A stretch of DNA of 64,000 nucleotides from Emticicia fluvialis (GCF_024793945.1 NZ_JANUSD010000007.1:124001-188000), one strand, 5' to 3'; shown: positions 17,720 to 26,171, numbered from the stretch's first letter. Numbers and translations are program-made. Notes: generated by a model not told the origin, from the sequence alone.

Positions 17720-19528
17720 TTAATGAATTAGCTTCTCAATAGCCGAATAAATCTCATTTACCTCTTTTGCCGGGTCATAACCTATTTCAATAAATCTGAT
17801 GTCCCGGTTTTTGTCAATTATCACAACCGCTGGAATACTATTTATTTTAAGGTCAGTTTCCAGGCTGTTTTTTTCATCAAAAAGTACCTTAAAGCTATAT
17901 CCTCTTGAGCTGATGCTGTTTAAAATCTCATTTTGACTGATTCCCAATCTTTCTTTTGAATTGACAAATAGAAAGGCAACATCTTTATTGTCTTTATAGT
18001 AATCAATGAGGTGCTGCGTGGGTTTGAACTTTAAAAAGCACGGACCACACCAAGAAGCCCAAAAATCTAAAACTATTACTTTTTGACTTAGCTGTTTAAT
18101 ATCAATGAGGCTGCCTGATGTATCGTGAAACTCCAGCTCTGGTAGTTTCTTTTTTAAGAGTTTTACATCAGTAAGCTGGAAGCCTATAGTTTTTTCATCT
18201 ATCTTATCTTGCATGTTTTTTATTAGCGCAAGCTCTTTTTCTGCCAATTCGGTTTCACCGGTTTCTTTAAGAAAAGAAATATAACCTGCATTAATATCTT
18301 CATACTTTAAAAAACCGTAGTCAAAGGCGGCCTTTCTAAGATATTCTTTTGCTTTGCGCTTATCACCCTCTAAAGCAAGTATTTGTCCGTACGTATGATA
18401 CCTTCCTGCAAGAGTAGTTTTTCTTATTTCTTTTATCTCAAAATCTGGCAAGGTAAATGGTTCTCGCCAGTCACGGTTCCTATTGAGCAAGGGGGTCTCG
18501 CCTTCCATTGACTTTTCAATAAGCTCTTTGGCAACCGGCAGGTATTTTTTTTCTTTCACTAAATGAGACGCCGTCAGGGCGAAGCAAGCATACCTTCTTT
18601 CTTCTTTCAATAATTCCATTTGTTGTTGCCATGCCTGATAAGCATCCGTTTCAATATAGTCGGGCAGCAAGGCAGCCAAAAGTAAAGATAGGTGTAACTC
18701 TAAGGCATCCCGATTTTCTGGTTTTATTTCCGTATATTTATTTTTATATGATTCATAAAGGCGAATTCTTTCATTTGAGGTTTTTAATTTCAGGAATGGC
18801 CGGTGATAATCATAAAAATATACATGATTTATTGTGTATTTATCTTCAGGAAAGTTTGATAGCGCTTTTGTTCGCCAGTTCTCTGCCATTTCAGTCATAC
18901 CCAGATTTTGATAAAACGTGCACAGAGTCCAGGTTTCGGTTGAATTCAGGCTGTCCTGGGTTGATAATTCAACCAGTTCGTCTTCCATTTGCAATCTGTG
19001 CAGGCCGTTACCTGGCTCAAATGTATGTAAATACGGCAGATAGAACTTTCTTTTCAGGGAGGGTTGAAAAATAAACGCTTCTTCAAATAGTTTTTTGGAC
19101 ACTTCTTTATTACCATCCATTTTAAATTGCCATGCAAAATTGGGCGACTTATATTTTGCGACATAAGCCTTTGACTCCGCCTTTACGTTGTCATTATCAA
19201 TAAAATAAACAAAGTTGTTTTCAGGCTTATCGATAAACTTTTTATTTCTTACTACTCTGAAGAACAAGAATCTTGTATTAGCGTTAGCAGAAATTTCAAA
19301 TTTCTGGCCCTCCTTACAATTACCAATCAATTTTCTTTCCAGATAACATTCCTTATCAAGTTCTTGCCGGTAAATAAATAGTTCAACAGAATCATGAGGT
19401 GCCCCATGATAAGTAATAGAAACACTCTGGCCGGTTAATGCATTGGTAGTATTGAAGCTCAATGCTGTTTCCTGCGCATACAGAGAGTAGTTAATAAGCA
19501 GAATTATACCCCAAAGCCACGTTTTCAT
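17720..19528 (-). CDS. Exported TlpA-family protein with helical middle region
   Basis: A 602-residue secreted protein: signal peptide to about residue 19 (YSLYAQ), a beta-rich domain (20-120), a long helical, TPR-like middle (about 130-440), then a thioredoxin domain with CGPC at 494-497 (DFWASWCGPC) and cis-Pro in NSIPAVVII. Such proteins act as periplasmic thiol-disulfide oxidoreductases. Its ATG overlaps, as ATGA, the stop of a 32-codon frame that is a copied 5' end of the VKOR gene, so it may now be translated by coupling from a borrowed promoter. It is the gene immediately upstream of VKOR gene 1, after a 367-base gap. Confidence 0.85.
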   Translation of the reverse strand: MKTWLWGIILLINYSLYAQETALSFNTTNALTGQSVSITYHGAPHDSVELFIYRQELDKECYLERKLIGNCKEGQKFEISANANTRFLFFRVVRNKKFIDKPENNFVYFIDNDNVKAESKAYVAKYKSPNFAWQFKMDGNKEVSKKLFEEAFIFQPSLKRKFYLPYLHTFEPGNGLHRLQMEDELVELSTQDSLNSTETWTLCTFYQNLGMTEMAENWRTKALSNFPEDKYTINHVYFYDYHRPFLKLKTSNERIRLYESYKNKYTEIKPENRDALELHLSLLLAALLPDYIETDAYQAWQQQMELLKEERRYACFALTASHLVKEKKYLPVAKELIEKSMEGETPLLNRNRDWREPFTLPDFEIKEIRKTTLAGRYHTYGQILALEGDKRKAKEYLRKAAFDYGFLKYEDINAGYISFLKETGETELAEKELALIKNMQDKIDEKTIGFQLTDVKLLKKKLPELEFHDTSGSLIDIKQLSQKVIVLDFWASWCGPCFLKFKPTQHLIDYYKDNKDVAFLFVNSKERLGISQNEILNSISSRGYSFKVLFDEKNSLETDLKINSIPAVVIIDKNRDIRFIEIGYDPAKEVNEIYSAIEKLIH

Positions 19529-19623
19529 AGTTTTAATACTTCAGTTACTTGAGTATCGATTGATTTAAAAAACAGATATGTAGCCTCAACAGCATTGTCT
19601 TTAGAAAATGAAGTTGTAAACAT
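19525..19623 (-). pseudogene. Copied 5' end of VKOR gene 1, now a 32-codon upstream frame
   Basis: Translation from the ATG at 19623 gives MFTTSFSKDNAVEATYLFFK and then SIDTQVTEVLKL, clearly the N-terminus of the 537-residue VKOR fusion (MFTTPLSNDNAVAATYLYLK, SIGAKVT). It stops at TGA 19527-19525, overlapping the ATG of the TlpA gene at 19528. The rest of the VKOR gene is absent. It may function as a short coupling leader. Confidence 0.8.
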
Positions 19624-19847
19624 GGCAAGGTTAAGTTTTATAGTCAGGAAAAATTAAAAACAGTTATGACTGTATGATTAGCTTCAATCAAAACTTTAAT
19701 ATTCATTACATTACGAATATACGTAAACTATTCATACCCAAACAATAAAAGCAAATTTTTATTCAACGTTACTTTTCTGTTATTTCAGAAGCATGAATTA
19801 TGGCTTAAATGAAAACTGGCAGGGAGAAATGCGAATTAATGGTCAGA
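19624..19847 (-). repeat. Diverged duplicate of the VKOR gene 1 upstream region
   Basis: Blocks such as CATGGCAAGGTT, TTTTATAGTCAGG, ATTACGAATATA, CAATAAAAG, CAACGTTAC and GGGAGAAATGCGAA recur in the same order as at 17351-17647, with small indels between them. Together with the 19525-19623 fragment this defines one duplicated segment of about 300 bases. From 19848 to 19911 I see only weak similarity and no gene. Confidence 0.85.
19714..19745 (-). promoter_or_regulatory. Candidate promoter of the TlpA gene 17720-19528 (duplicated copy)
   Basis: TTG (19745-19743), 21 bases, TATATTCG (19721-19714): the same boxes and spacing as in front of VKOR gene 1, retained although the surroundings have diverged. 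Confidence 0.45.
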
Positions 19848-19911
19848 ACATTACGCAATATCAAAACCCACTTTAGAAGCGGGCTGGTATGCAAGGGGCT
19901 AATGCGTCTAT

Positions 19912-21018
19912 TTACTGTTGCGTTTGTTGATTGTCTGGCAAATCATCATGTGTCTTTTTTTCTTTTAAAGCAGAGCAAAACTGTTCATATTGCTGACTAG
20001 TCTTCATGATACCAAGGCTTACTAATTGGCGGGAATCGACGTACCTCACTGAGCCTTCATAATGAAAACTTATTTCAGGGTTCTTCTTGATGCCATCTTC
20101 AAAATGTTTGTAGTAAAATGCGCCACCATAGTGTTCTCCTCTTTTTACTTCTTCGTTTACCTCACTGATGAAATCAGACAGGAATTTAGTATGAAAAACC
20201 GCCCCCTGAATATCACTGACTTTCGCACCATTAATTGCGTGCATACCTTGTACTAAATAAGTACCTGTCAAGTTTTTGAAAAGCGGTATTTTCGACAAAA
20301 TATGAGGCGGATTTATTGCTCCGAAAACCCTTTCTCTCATGCCTCCGGTAAATATAACAGACCTGAAATTCAAGAACCTGATTCGGTCAAAAAAACCAAA
20401 ATAACTTTCCTGGTATTCTCTATCAAAGTACGGAAGATACAAGAGCGGACTCCCCCCGTCATAAGCAGAAGAACCCACTTGTTCTGCCGGATACATATCC
20501 AGCAAGAAAGTCCTGATAGCCGTAGAACCCTCTTCTTCCATATATTGTGTCAGCGCGCGAATGTTCAGGCTTTCTGCGTTTGGAAACCAAAAAAGTTCAT
20601 CAATATCTACTACTACACACCAATGGTTTTTTCCGTAATTATCCAGCAAATGCTCCATCCAGTACCAATGGTTAACATAGGTTTCGGAGGTATTGAAGAT
20701 ATGTATGTTTTCTTCTTTTGCAATAACTGCTTGCGAGTTATCAGTCGAGTTATTATCAACAAGAAAAAATCTATCTACACCCAACTGCTTATAATACTCA
20801 ATGAAATGCGGTAGCCGTAATGATTCATTTCTAAAAATGGCAAAGAGGCGGATTTCATTAGTATTATCACTTATTGCCCCGACATCAATCCGTTGAATTT
20901 TGCTGACAGATTTTTTCAATTGTTTTAAATACAATCTTTTATGCTTTCTTAAAGCCATGTATTCTTTCAGTTGCCTGCGCCAGGTTTTAAATTGATATTT
21001 CAGGTTGTGAAGCAGCAT
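19912..21018 (-). CDS. Family 2-like glycosyltransferase
   Basis: A 368-residue predicted cytoplasmic glycosyltransferase. It opens its catalytic domain with RLFAIFRNESLRLPHFIEYY and VDRFFLVDNNSTDNS (nucleotide-sugar binding) and has a metal-binding DxD-type motif in VVVDIDELFW, the pattern of the Glyco_tranf_2_4 group. There is no signal peptide or membrane span. It begins two bases after the stop of the truncated TlpA copy and so probably lies on the same transcript. Substrate unknown; it could decorate the secreted peptide or a surface glycan. The C-terminus is polar and Q-rich. Confidence 0.8.
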   Translation of the reverse strand: MLLHNLKYQFKTWRRQLKEYMALRKHKRLYLKQLKKSVSKIQRIDVGAISDNTNEIRLFAIFRNESLRLPHFIEYYKQLGVDRFFLVDNNSTDNSQAVIAKEENIHIFNTSETYVNHWYWMEHLLDNYGKNHWCVVVDIDELFWFPNAESLNIRALTQYMEEEGSTAIRTFLLDMYPAEQVGSSAYDGGSPLLYLPYFDREYQESYFGFFDRIRFLNFRSVIFTGGMRERVFGAINPPHILSKIPLFKNLTGTYLVQGMHAINGAKVSDIQGAVFHTKFLSDFISEVNEEVKRGEHYGGAFYYKHFEDGIKKNPEISFHYEGSVRYVDSRQLVSLGIMKTSQQYEQFCSALKEKKTHDDLPDNQQTQQ

Positions 21019-21020
21019 AA

Positions 21021-21510
21021 TTACTTTTTTAACAATTCATCAAAAATTTCTCTGATTTTGGGGTCTGATGGGCGTGGCGCATCAGTATTGATAATTTTAC
21101 CTTCTTTATCCATTATCATGTAGCGGGGAATAAAATTTACTTTCAATTTCTTTGCTATCTCTGGATCATTTCCCTTTGGCAATAAATAATTATGCGTTTC
21201 AGATAACCCAATCTGTTTTATTGCCTTTTGCCATGCCACAGGGTTGTCATCCATAGAGATATAAATAAAATTAATCCCCTTATTTTTGTAATCAATTGCC
21301 AGTTTTTTTGAGTCAGGCATTTCTTGTCTGCACGGAACACACCAAGACGCCCAAAAATCAATATAGGTTAATTGGTTGTTAAGAATTTTAGCGAGTGATT
21401 TTACTTGTTTATTGGTACCGATCAGGTCGTCAGTCTTGTGACTGATTTTTTTTAGGCTTAGGCTCTTACACAATTTATAATTATACTAAGGTTTTTGCTG
21501 GTAAAGAAAG
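21021..21510 (-). pseudogene. N-terminally truncated TlpA-family gene copy
   Basis: The 150-codon frame (from a forced TTG at 21473) matches the last 150 residues of the 470-residue protein at 22946-24358 at most positions, including CVPC and the tail DAPRPSDPKIREIFDELLKK. Similarity continues upstream to about 21510 (CCAGCAAAAACCTTAGTATAATTATAAATTGTGTAAGAGCC against its homologue's equivalent) but is broken by in-frame stops. The signal peptide and about 320 residues are missing. A thioredoxin domain alone could in principle be made, but not exported. Confidence 0.8.
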
Positions 21511-21515
21511 AAATA

Positions 21516-22637
21516 TCAATTATTTAAGTTAAAATATTTATTAATGATTTGCTCGGTTTGTGTAGGTCCATCTTTCGCATCAAAACCTCTGATTTTATGA
21601 ACTATTTTACCTTTTCCATCTATGAAAAGCGTTGTAGGAATACTTCCGTCAAATTGAAATAAGTCGTTTTGATACGCTTTTAATTCGGGAGTAATAATAA
21701 ATTGCTCCCAATCCATTTTTTCTATAGCTAATGCTTTTTTCCATGCTTTTGAATCTTCATCTAGCGATACCGATACCATTCTAAAATATGGGTTGTTTTT
21801 ATTCTTTTTATAAATTTCTTTGAGCATCGGAATCTCCTTACGACATGGTCCACACCAAGAAGCCCACAGAATAAGCAACGTACTTTTTTCTCCTTTAACT
21901 AATACGGGTTTTAAAGAATTATCATTAGAAACTAATTTTGTATTAAAACTTAATATTAAACTATCTTTAATAAAACTATAGCTTTTAAGTTTTTGAGCAG
22001 TATTACTTAATTGAATTTGTTTGGAAAAGAGGCTAAGTAGCGAATTGATATTTTCTTTCGTGAAATCATGTCTATTTCTTTCTAATTCATAAAGCAAATA
22101 GAATGAATCAGGATACTTTTCAATAGATTTTTTCAGCTTAGTGTAATCTATCCTTTTTAGGAAATAAGTCGAGAAGTAAGCCTCTGTTTGTTCTCCTGTT
22201 TCTATTTCTTTATTCGGGAAAACAATCTTTAGTTTATCTGAATAAGAAATAAATTCCTCTAATTTCCCATTTATTTTTATCCCATCTTCCAACATGAAAT
22301 TTGAAAGAAAATGTGGCTTCCCATTTAGGGTTAATCTTGTTTTAAATCCAAACAATCTTTTGACATTATTTGAATCTATGTGTTCTAAAGCTACAATTAT
22401 TGGCTCTCCAAATTCTGCTTTTTTAAGAAAAAAATGGAATTTGCCTTTAATTGTTGTTGTGCTGCAAATTATAGATCTATCTAATCGAACTAGCTGTATT
22501 TTTCCATCAGGAAGGTTGTCTAAGTTTCCCACTATTTTTAGTAAGTCTTTATTAGAATCATTCTTGCAAGATGAATTAATAATAACTAAACAAATAAAAA
22601 AAATAAATACTTTTAACAACTTAACTAAATTCTTCAT
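21516..22637 (-). CDS. TlpA-family lipoprotein with DUF4369-like domain
   Basis: 373 residues. A lipoprotein signal peptide ends in INSSC (Cys24), followed by a DUF4369-like beta domain (about 30-140), a helical linker and a thioredoxin domain with CGPC at 262-265 (ILWASWCGPC) and cis-Pro in GSIPTTLFI. It would be a membrane-anchored periplasmic oxidoreductase. It is very AT-rich, even for this block. A stub of another lipoprotein gene lies upstream (22718-22783) and the truncated TlpA copy follows after about 5 bases. Confidence 0.85.
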   Translation of the reverse strand: MKNLVKLLKVFIFFICLVIINSSCKNDSNKDLLKIVGNLDNLPDGKIQLVRLDRSIICSTTTIKGKFHFFLKKAEFGEPIIVALEHIDSNNVKRLFGFKTRLTLNGKPHFLSNFMLEDGIKINGKLEEFISYSDKLKIVFPNKEIETGEQTEAYFSTYFLKRIDYTKLKKSIEKYPDSFYLLYELERNRHDFTKENINSLLSLFSKQIQLSNTAQKLKSYSFIKDSLILSFNTKLVSNDNSLKPVLVKGEKSTLLILWASWCGPCRKEIPMLKEIYKKNKNNPYFRMVSVSLDEDSKAWKKALAIEKMDWEQFIITPELKAYQNDLFQFDGSIPTTLFIDGKGKIVHKIRGFDAKDGPTQTEQIINKYFNLNN

Positions 22638-22945
22638 TTTTATATTCTTAAATATTTGTATCTAAATTTTTAATTAAGCTACTGCCCTACGTAACCTTCA
22701 TCAACAACGGGGCATTCTTATTCATTGCTCTTTTTGCACGAAAGCACGATTAATAAGGTAAATGCAAAACTGAAAAATCTCATTGCTGCAATTTAAGTTG
22801 TTGGCTTGCTATCTTAAGCCTAAATATCTATTACTAACAACCTTTGCACCAAGTAGCTGCCTTACAATGAGACCAGCAATCATGTACTCCTTCAACTGCT
22901 TTGTATAGGTAATAAATGTTTACTTCAGGTTGACAAGTCGATATC
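22638..22945 (-). other. Gap holding a lipoprotein stub and an orphan core-like frame
   Basis: 308 bases between two TlpA genes. It contains the two remnants listed separately (22718-22783 and 22834-22953). No further reading frame with a leader or signal peptide was found on either strand. Confidence 0.6.
22718..22783 (-). pseudogene. Stub of a lipoprotein gene (signal peptide only)
   Basis: ATG at 22783 encodes 21 residues, MRFFSFAFTLLIVLSCKKSN and E, then stop. This is a complete lipoprotein signal peptide with lipobox VLSC followed by charged residues, as at the start of the TlpA lipoproteins nearby, but the mature protein is missing. It is most likely debris from a duplication or deletion. 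A true 5-residue lipopeptide is conceivable but unsupported. Confidence 0.6.
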
Positions 22946-22953
22946 TTACTTTT
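22834..22953 (-). pseudogene. Orphan Cys-rich core-like frame A, no leader
   Basis: An open frame following the TlpA stop at 22946 has no ATG, GTG or TTG. Its last 33 codons begin CQPEVNIYYLYKAVEGVHDC and end WCKGC before TAG (22836-22834); cysteines are at 1, 20, 24, 30 and 33 of this segment. The motif GVHDCWSHC resembles GTHYCCDHC near the end of precursor 2 and GVHAYYSCDNC in orphan frame B. I read it as the 3' part of a precursor gene whose leader was replaced by the end of a TlpA gene through recombination. Confidence 0.5.
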
Positions 22954-24346
22954 TCAACAATCCATCAAAAATTTCTCTGATTTTAGGGTCTGACGGGCGC
23001 GGCGCATCAGAATTGACAACTCTACCCTCTTTGTCCATGATTATGTATCTTGGAATAGCCACTATTTTTAGCTTTTTGGCTATCTCTGAATCATTTCCCT
23101 TTGGCAATAGATAATTATGCGTTTCTGATAACCCAATTTGTTTTATTGCCTTTTGCCATGCCACAGGGTTGTCATCCATAGAGATATAAACAAAATTAAT
23201 CCCCTTATTTTTGTAATCAATTGCCAGTTTTTTCGAGTCAGGCATTTCTTGTCTGCACGGAACACACCAAGACGTCCAAAAATCAATATAGGTTAATTGG
23301 TTGTTAAGAATTTTAGCGAGTGATTTTACCCGCTGACCGGTACTGATTAATTCATCACTATTAAATCTGATTTTCTTTAAACTGAGGCTCTTGCGTAAGT
23401 AATTATTATATTCAGATGTTTTGCTGGTGGCATAAAAAACATTGGTTAAGCTATCATATTCTTTTTTAGAAAATCTAATCCGGGTGGTTTGCTTATCGAC
23501 CCAAAATAATAATTTAAACTGCAGATAATCTTTAGTATCAGCCTTAAAGTTCTGGTCAATGACAGCAAACATTTTTTTTAGTTCTATGGACTCTTTACCA
23601 TACTTAAGGTAATAAAGCAGGTTTACTATACCCCAGCAACTTTTGCGATAATAAGGCATATTCAATAAACGGTGCTGGTTCAATTCTGAAACACTCTTAC
23701 TCAGTTCCTCCAGATATTTCCTGTCCCATTTTTCATAGTTGCCAAAATACGTTCTCCTATATAATTTATCATACTTAATAATGTTCATCCAATCGTTTAA
23801 AAATGCTTTGTCTAAGTTAAACTGCTTGCAATACTCTTTTAAATAGTTCTGTTTTTGTTTAAATTTTTTGTCAATTTTTTTTTCTCTCAATGCATAGTTA
23901 TTTAAAAAAGTACTATCTAAAAAAAATGCACTTAAAAAAGTATTATCATTCTCAGAGTCAGATTGGCATCTATAACTGTAATCAAAATTGAGTTCTTTGT
24001 TTACTTTTCCATTTTTCGTTCTTGCCACTATCAATTTTGGCCTGGTACTATCTGCTTCTATTTCAATTATTTCATCATAATTTCTCATTAAGATATCCTG
24101 AGAACGCCAGTGTGAGGTAGAGATTAACCCTGATTCCGGAATCGAATTACGGCCTTCCGTTAAATCATTTAACTCGTCAAAAATGTCTTCATAAGCCAAT
24201 ACATGGTTATTTAATACATCTTTTTTTACCATAACGTTTACAGAATCAATGTCAGGATTTGCCAAGGCCTTATCCTGCATTTTATTCTGCTCGCTTGCAC
24301 AACTAAAAAAGATAATTGCTAAAAGATTACAATAAGTAAATTTCAT
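22946..24346 (-). CDS. TlpA-family lipoprotein with CVPC active site
   Basis: 466 residues from the preferred ATG at 24346 (an ATG four codons upstream at 24358 is also open). The lipobox IIFFSC follows the hydrophobic core, so the protein is probably lipid-anchored. A long helical middle (about 60-330) precedes a thioredoxin domain with CVPC (FWTSWCVPC, 365-368 counted from the upstream ATG) and cis-Pro in VAIPRYIIM. The tail DAPRPSDPKIREIFDGLLKK is almost identical in two other genes here, the probable site of recombination between copies. An orphan core-like frame begins within a few bases of its stop. Confidence 0.85.
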   Translation of the reverse strand: MKFTYCNLLAIIFFSCASEQNKMQDKALANPDIDSVNVMVKKDVLNNHVLAYEDIFDELNDLTEGRNSIPESGLISTSHWRSQDILMRNYDEIIEIEADSTRPKLIVARTKNGKVNKELNFDYSYRCQSDSENDNTFLSAFFLDSTFLNNYALREKKIDKKFKQKQNYLKEYCKQFNLDKAFLNDWMNIIKYDKLYRRTYFGNYEKWDRKYLEELSKSVSELNQHRLLNMPYYRKSCWGIVNLLYYLKYGKESIELKKMFAVIDQNFKADTKDYLQFKLLFWVDKQTTRIRFSKKEYDSLTNVFYATSKTSEYNNYLRKSLSLKKIRFNSDELISTGQRVKSLAKILNNQLTYIDFWTSWCVPCRQEMPDSKKLAIDYKNKGINFVYISMDDNPVAWQKAIKQIGLSETHNYLLPKGNDSEIAKKLKIVAIPRYIIMDKEGRVVNSDAPRPSDPKIREIFDGLLKK

Positions 24347-24371
24347 ATTTGTAAGCATTAGTCAGAGCTTT

Positions 24372-24399
24372 ACTAACCCCGAATTGTATCAGGGTTAGT
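24372..24399. repeat. 8-bp inverted repeat between orphan frame B and the next TlpA gene
   Basis: ACTAACCC (24372-24379) pairs perfectly with GGGTTAGT (24392-24399) across a 12-base loop. There is no T run on either strand, so it is not a standard terminator. It could act as an attenuator or RNA-processing site before the TlpA gene that starts at 24346-24358. Confidence 0.4.
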
Positions 24400-24412
24400 G
24401 TAATTAAACAAT

Positions 24413-24514
24413 TTACCACGACTTATTGGTATGAGAAGAACAGTTATCACAACTGTAATAAGCATGTACCCCGCCACCCCAGGATGCAACAGTAGTTGCT
24501 TCATTTTTGGCCAC
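24413..24514 (-). pseudogene. Orphan core-like frame B, no leader
   Basis: Starting 15 bases after the TlpA stop at 24529, a GTG-initiated frame gives VAKNEATTVASWGGGVHAYY, then SCDNCSSHTNKSW and TAA. GVHAYYSCDNC parallels the Cys motif at the end of precursor 2 (GTHYCCDHC). There is no double-glycine leader. The flanking bases AAGTAAGATATCGxCTTG are shared with the position of orphan frame A, as if both followed from the same duplication. An overlapping 43-codon hydrophobic frame from ATG exists but looks accidental. Confidence 0.45.
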
Positions 24515-24528
24515 TTCAAGACGATATC

Positions 24529-26046
24529 TTACTTCCTCAACAACTCATCAAAAACTTCTCTGATTTTCGGGTCTGATGGCCGGGGTGCATCACTATTGAT
24601 TACTTTGCCAGCTTTATCCATAATCATGTATCGAGGTATGGCAGATACATCAAACTTTCTGATAATTTCCGATTGGCCAGCATTCATTAGCAAAAGACTT
24701 CCCTGATTGCCTAAGTTCAATTGGGTGTTAGCTTTTCTCCAAGCATCATGACTCTCATCTATCGACAGATACAGAAATTTAATACCCATATTTTCATATA
24801 TTTTCTTTAATTGAATAGACACAGGCATTTCAATTCTACATGGAACACACCATGAGGCCCAGAAATCGAGATAATAAAACGCTTGTTTGTCTGTCTTGAT
24901 TACTTCATTAAGATTGTCGAATTTTCTTCCTTGTAAATCAATAATCTTTGCCTGCCCCGCTGCCTTATCAGATTGAAAGTACGTAGCATGCAAAAAACTT
25001 CTGATTGAGCTATCGGCAGTTGAGTTATAAAAACGCCTCGCCAGCTTTTGGGCTTCGTTCCTGCTTTGTGAATGAACCATTCCTAAGGCGTACATAAGCA
25101 CACCTGTTTTTGATTTACCTGCATAAATTTCTTCGCACTTCTCAAAATATCTGATATGATTACTGGAAGTAAAATCTTTTTCAACCAGATATTTAGCCCA
25201 ATTGTAAAGAAACTGGATATAGTATAGCTTATTTACCAGGCTATCATTAATCAATTGTTTGGTAATGTGTGTATCAACCTGGATTTTATTTCTGCTTTGA
25301 AGCACCCCGCTATAAAAATTGTATGTTTGTCTTTGTTTGGTTTCCTGATAGAACTTTTCTGAAACGAGGTTATTTCTATAAAGGCTATCCAAGAAATGCT
25401 GACTATATTGTATGCTTTTCGTTGGACTCAGAAATTCTCCCTTCAATATCCTTGCTTTAGAGTCTGACTCAAGCGCTACTGTATTTGAAATTTTCTGATC
25501 GAAATCATCAATTCCTATACTTTTCAGATTCAATAAGGTGTAATAGTTCATCTCATTAAAGTTAAAACTCCGATTCTTTAATCTAAAAATCGGATAATCC
25601 TTTTTATTGAGTGCAATTTCTACCACATCCCCTTTTCTGAATTCCTGCGAAATATTATAGGTAAACTCTTTATTCATTGAGTTTATAGTTACCATTAAAT
25701 TGTCGCCGGAAAGAATCGAATCTTTTAATTTATTTTTATTCAGGTTAACCAGCGCATATCCATCCCGAGAATTACAATTCAGTAATAGTTCTCTGGCGGT
25801 ATTGGCTTCTAATGTGAAGTATATATAACCCGGAGTTTTCTGCGAGTAACCTTTGTCGGCTGATTTCTGGACAACCTTAAGCTTATCATTCCTTGCTTTA
25901 TCTGCCGAACACGAAAAAAACACAAAAAGAACAAAATAAACGATCGTAAGCCAAAGTGAATGCTCCCAAATTGGCAAGCATCTTTTTTGTAAAGCGTAAG
26001 AATTACTAATGGTAAAAAAAAGTCTCCACCCCGCTGATTTTCGCAT
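24529..26046 (-). CDS. TlpA-family lipoprotein downstream of precursor 2
   Basis: 505 residues. A long n-region is followed by a hydrophobic stretch and lipobox VFFSC (Cys46); the true start may be internal but no later ATG precedes the signal peptide. A beta-domain (about 70-190) and helical middle precede the thioredoxin domain with CVPC at 400-403 and cis-Pro in SAIPRYMIM. Its tail (DAPRPSDPKIREVFDELLRK) matches the two neighbouring TlpA copies. It is separated from precursor 2 by 213 bases with a strong hairpin, so it is probably expressed at a lower level than the peptide. Confidence 0.85.
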   Translation of the reverse strand: MRKSAGWRLFFTISNSYALQKRCLPIWEHSLWLTIVYFVLFVFFSCSADKARNDKLKVVQKSADKGYSQKTPGYIYFTLEANTARELLLNCNSRDGYALVNLNKNKLKDSILSGDNLMVTINSMNKEFTYNISQEFRKGDVVEIALNKKDYPIFRLKNRSFNFNEMNYYTLLNLKSIGIDDFDQKISNTVALESDSKARILKGEFLSPTKSIQYSQHFLDSLYRNNLVSEKFYQETKQRQTYNFYSGVLQSRNKIQVDTHITKQLINDSLVNKLYYIQFLYNWAKYLVEKDFTSSNHIRYFEKCEEIYAGKSKTGVLMYALGMVHSQSRNEAQKLARRFYNSTADSSIRSFLHATYFQSDKAAGQAKIIDLQGRKFDNLNEVIKTDKQAFYYLDFWASWCVPCRIEMPVSIQLKKIYENMGIKFLYLSIDESHDAWRKANTQLNLGNQGSLLLMNAGQSEIIRKFDVSAIPRYMIMDKAGKVINSDAPRPSDPKIREVFDELLRK

Positions 26047-26143
26047 TTCATTAACGGTTGATTGGTCTAGTAAAAAAAAGATTTTTCGGTATCATGTTAA
26101 TTTGTTTTTTGGACACTGCCCTCTCTGCACCACAGTGCCTTTC

Positions 26144-26171
26144 AAGAGTAAGTAGAAACCTACTTACTCTT
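26144..26171 (-). terminator. 12-bp perfect hairpin between precursor 2 and TlpA gene
   Basis: AAGAGTAAGTAG (26144-26155) pairs perfectly with CTACTTACTCTT (26160-26171) around a 4-base loop. On the minus transcript it is not followed by a U run, so it is better seen as an attenuator or mRNA 3'-end stabiliser after the precursor gene than as a full terminator. The rest of the 26047-26259 gap shows no gene. Confidence 0.55.

Noticed and set aside
24374..24505. 43-codon hydrophobic frame (MKQLLLHPGVAGYML) over orphan frame B
   Set aside because: It overlaps the Cys-containing frame, has no likeness to neighbours and no upstream signal; considered accidental.
25809..26051. 80-codon minus-strand frame at the start of the TlpA gene
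   Set aside because: It overlaps the TlpA signal peptide in another frame and resembles no family.
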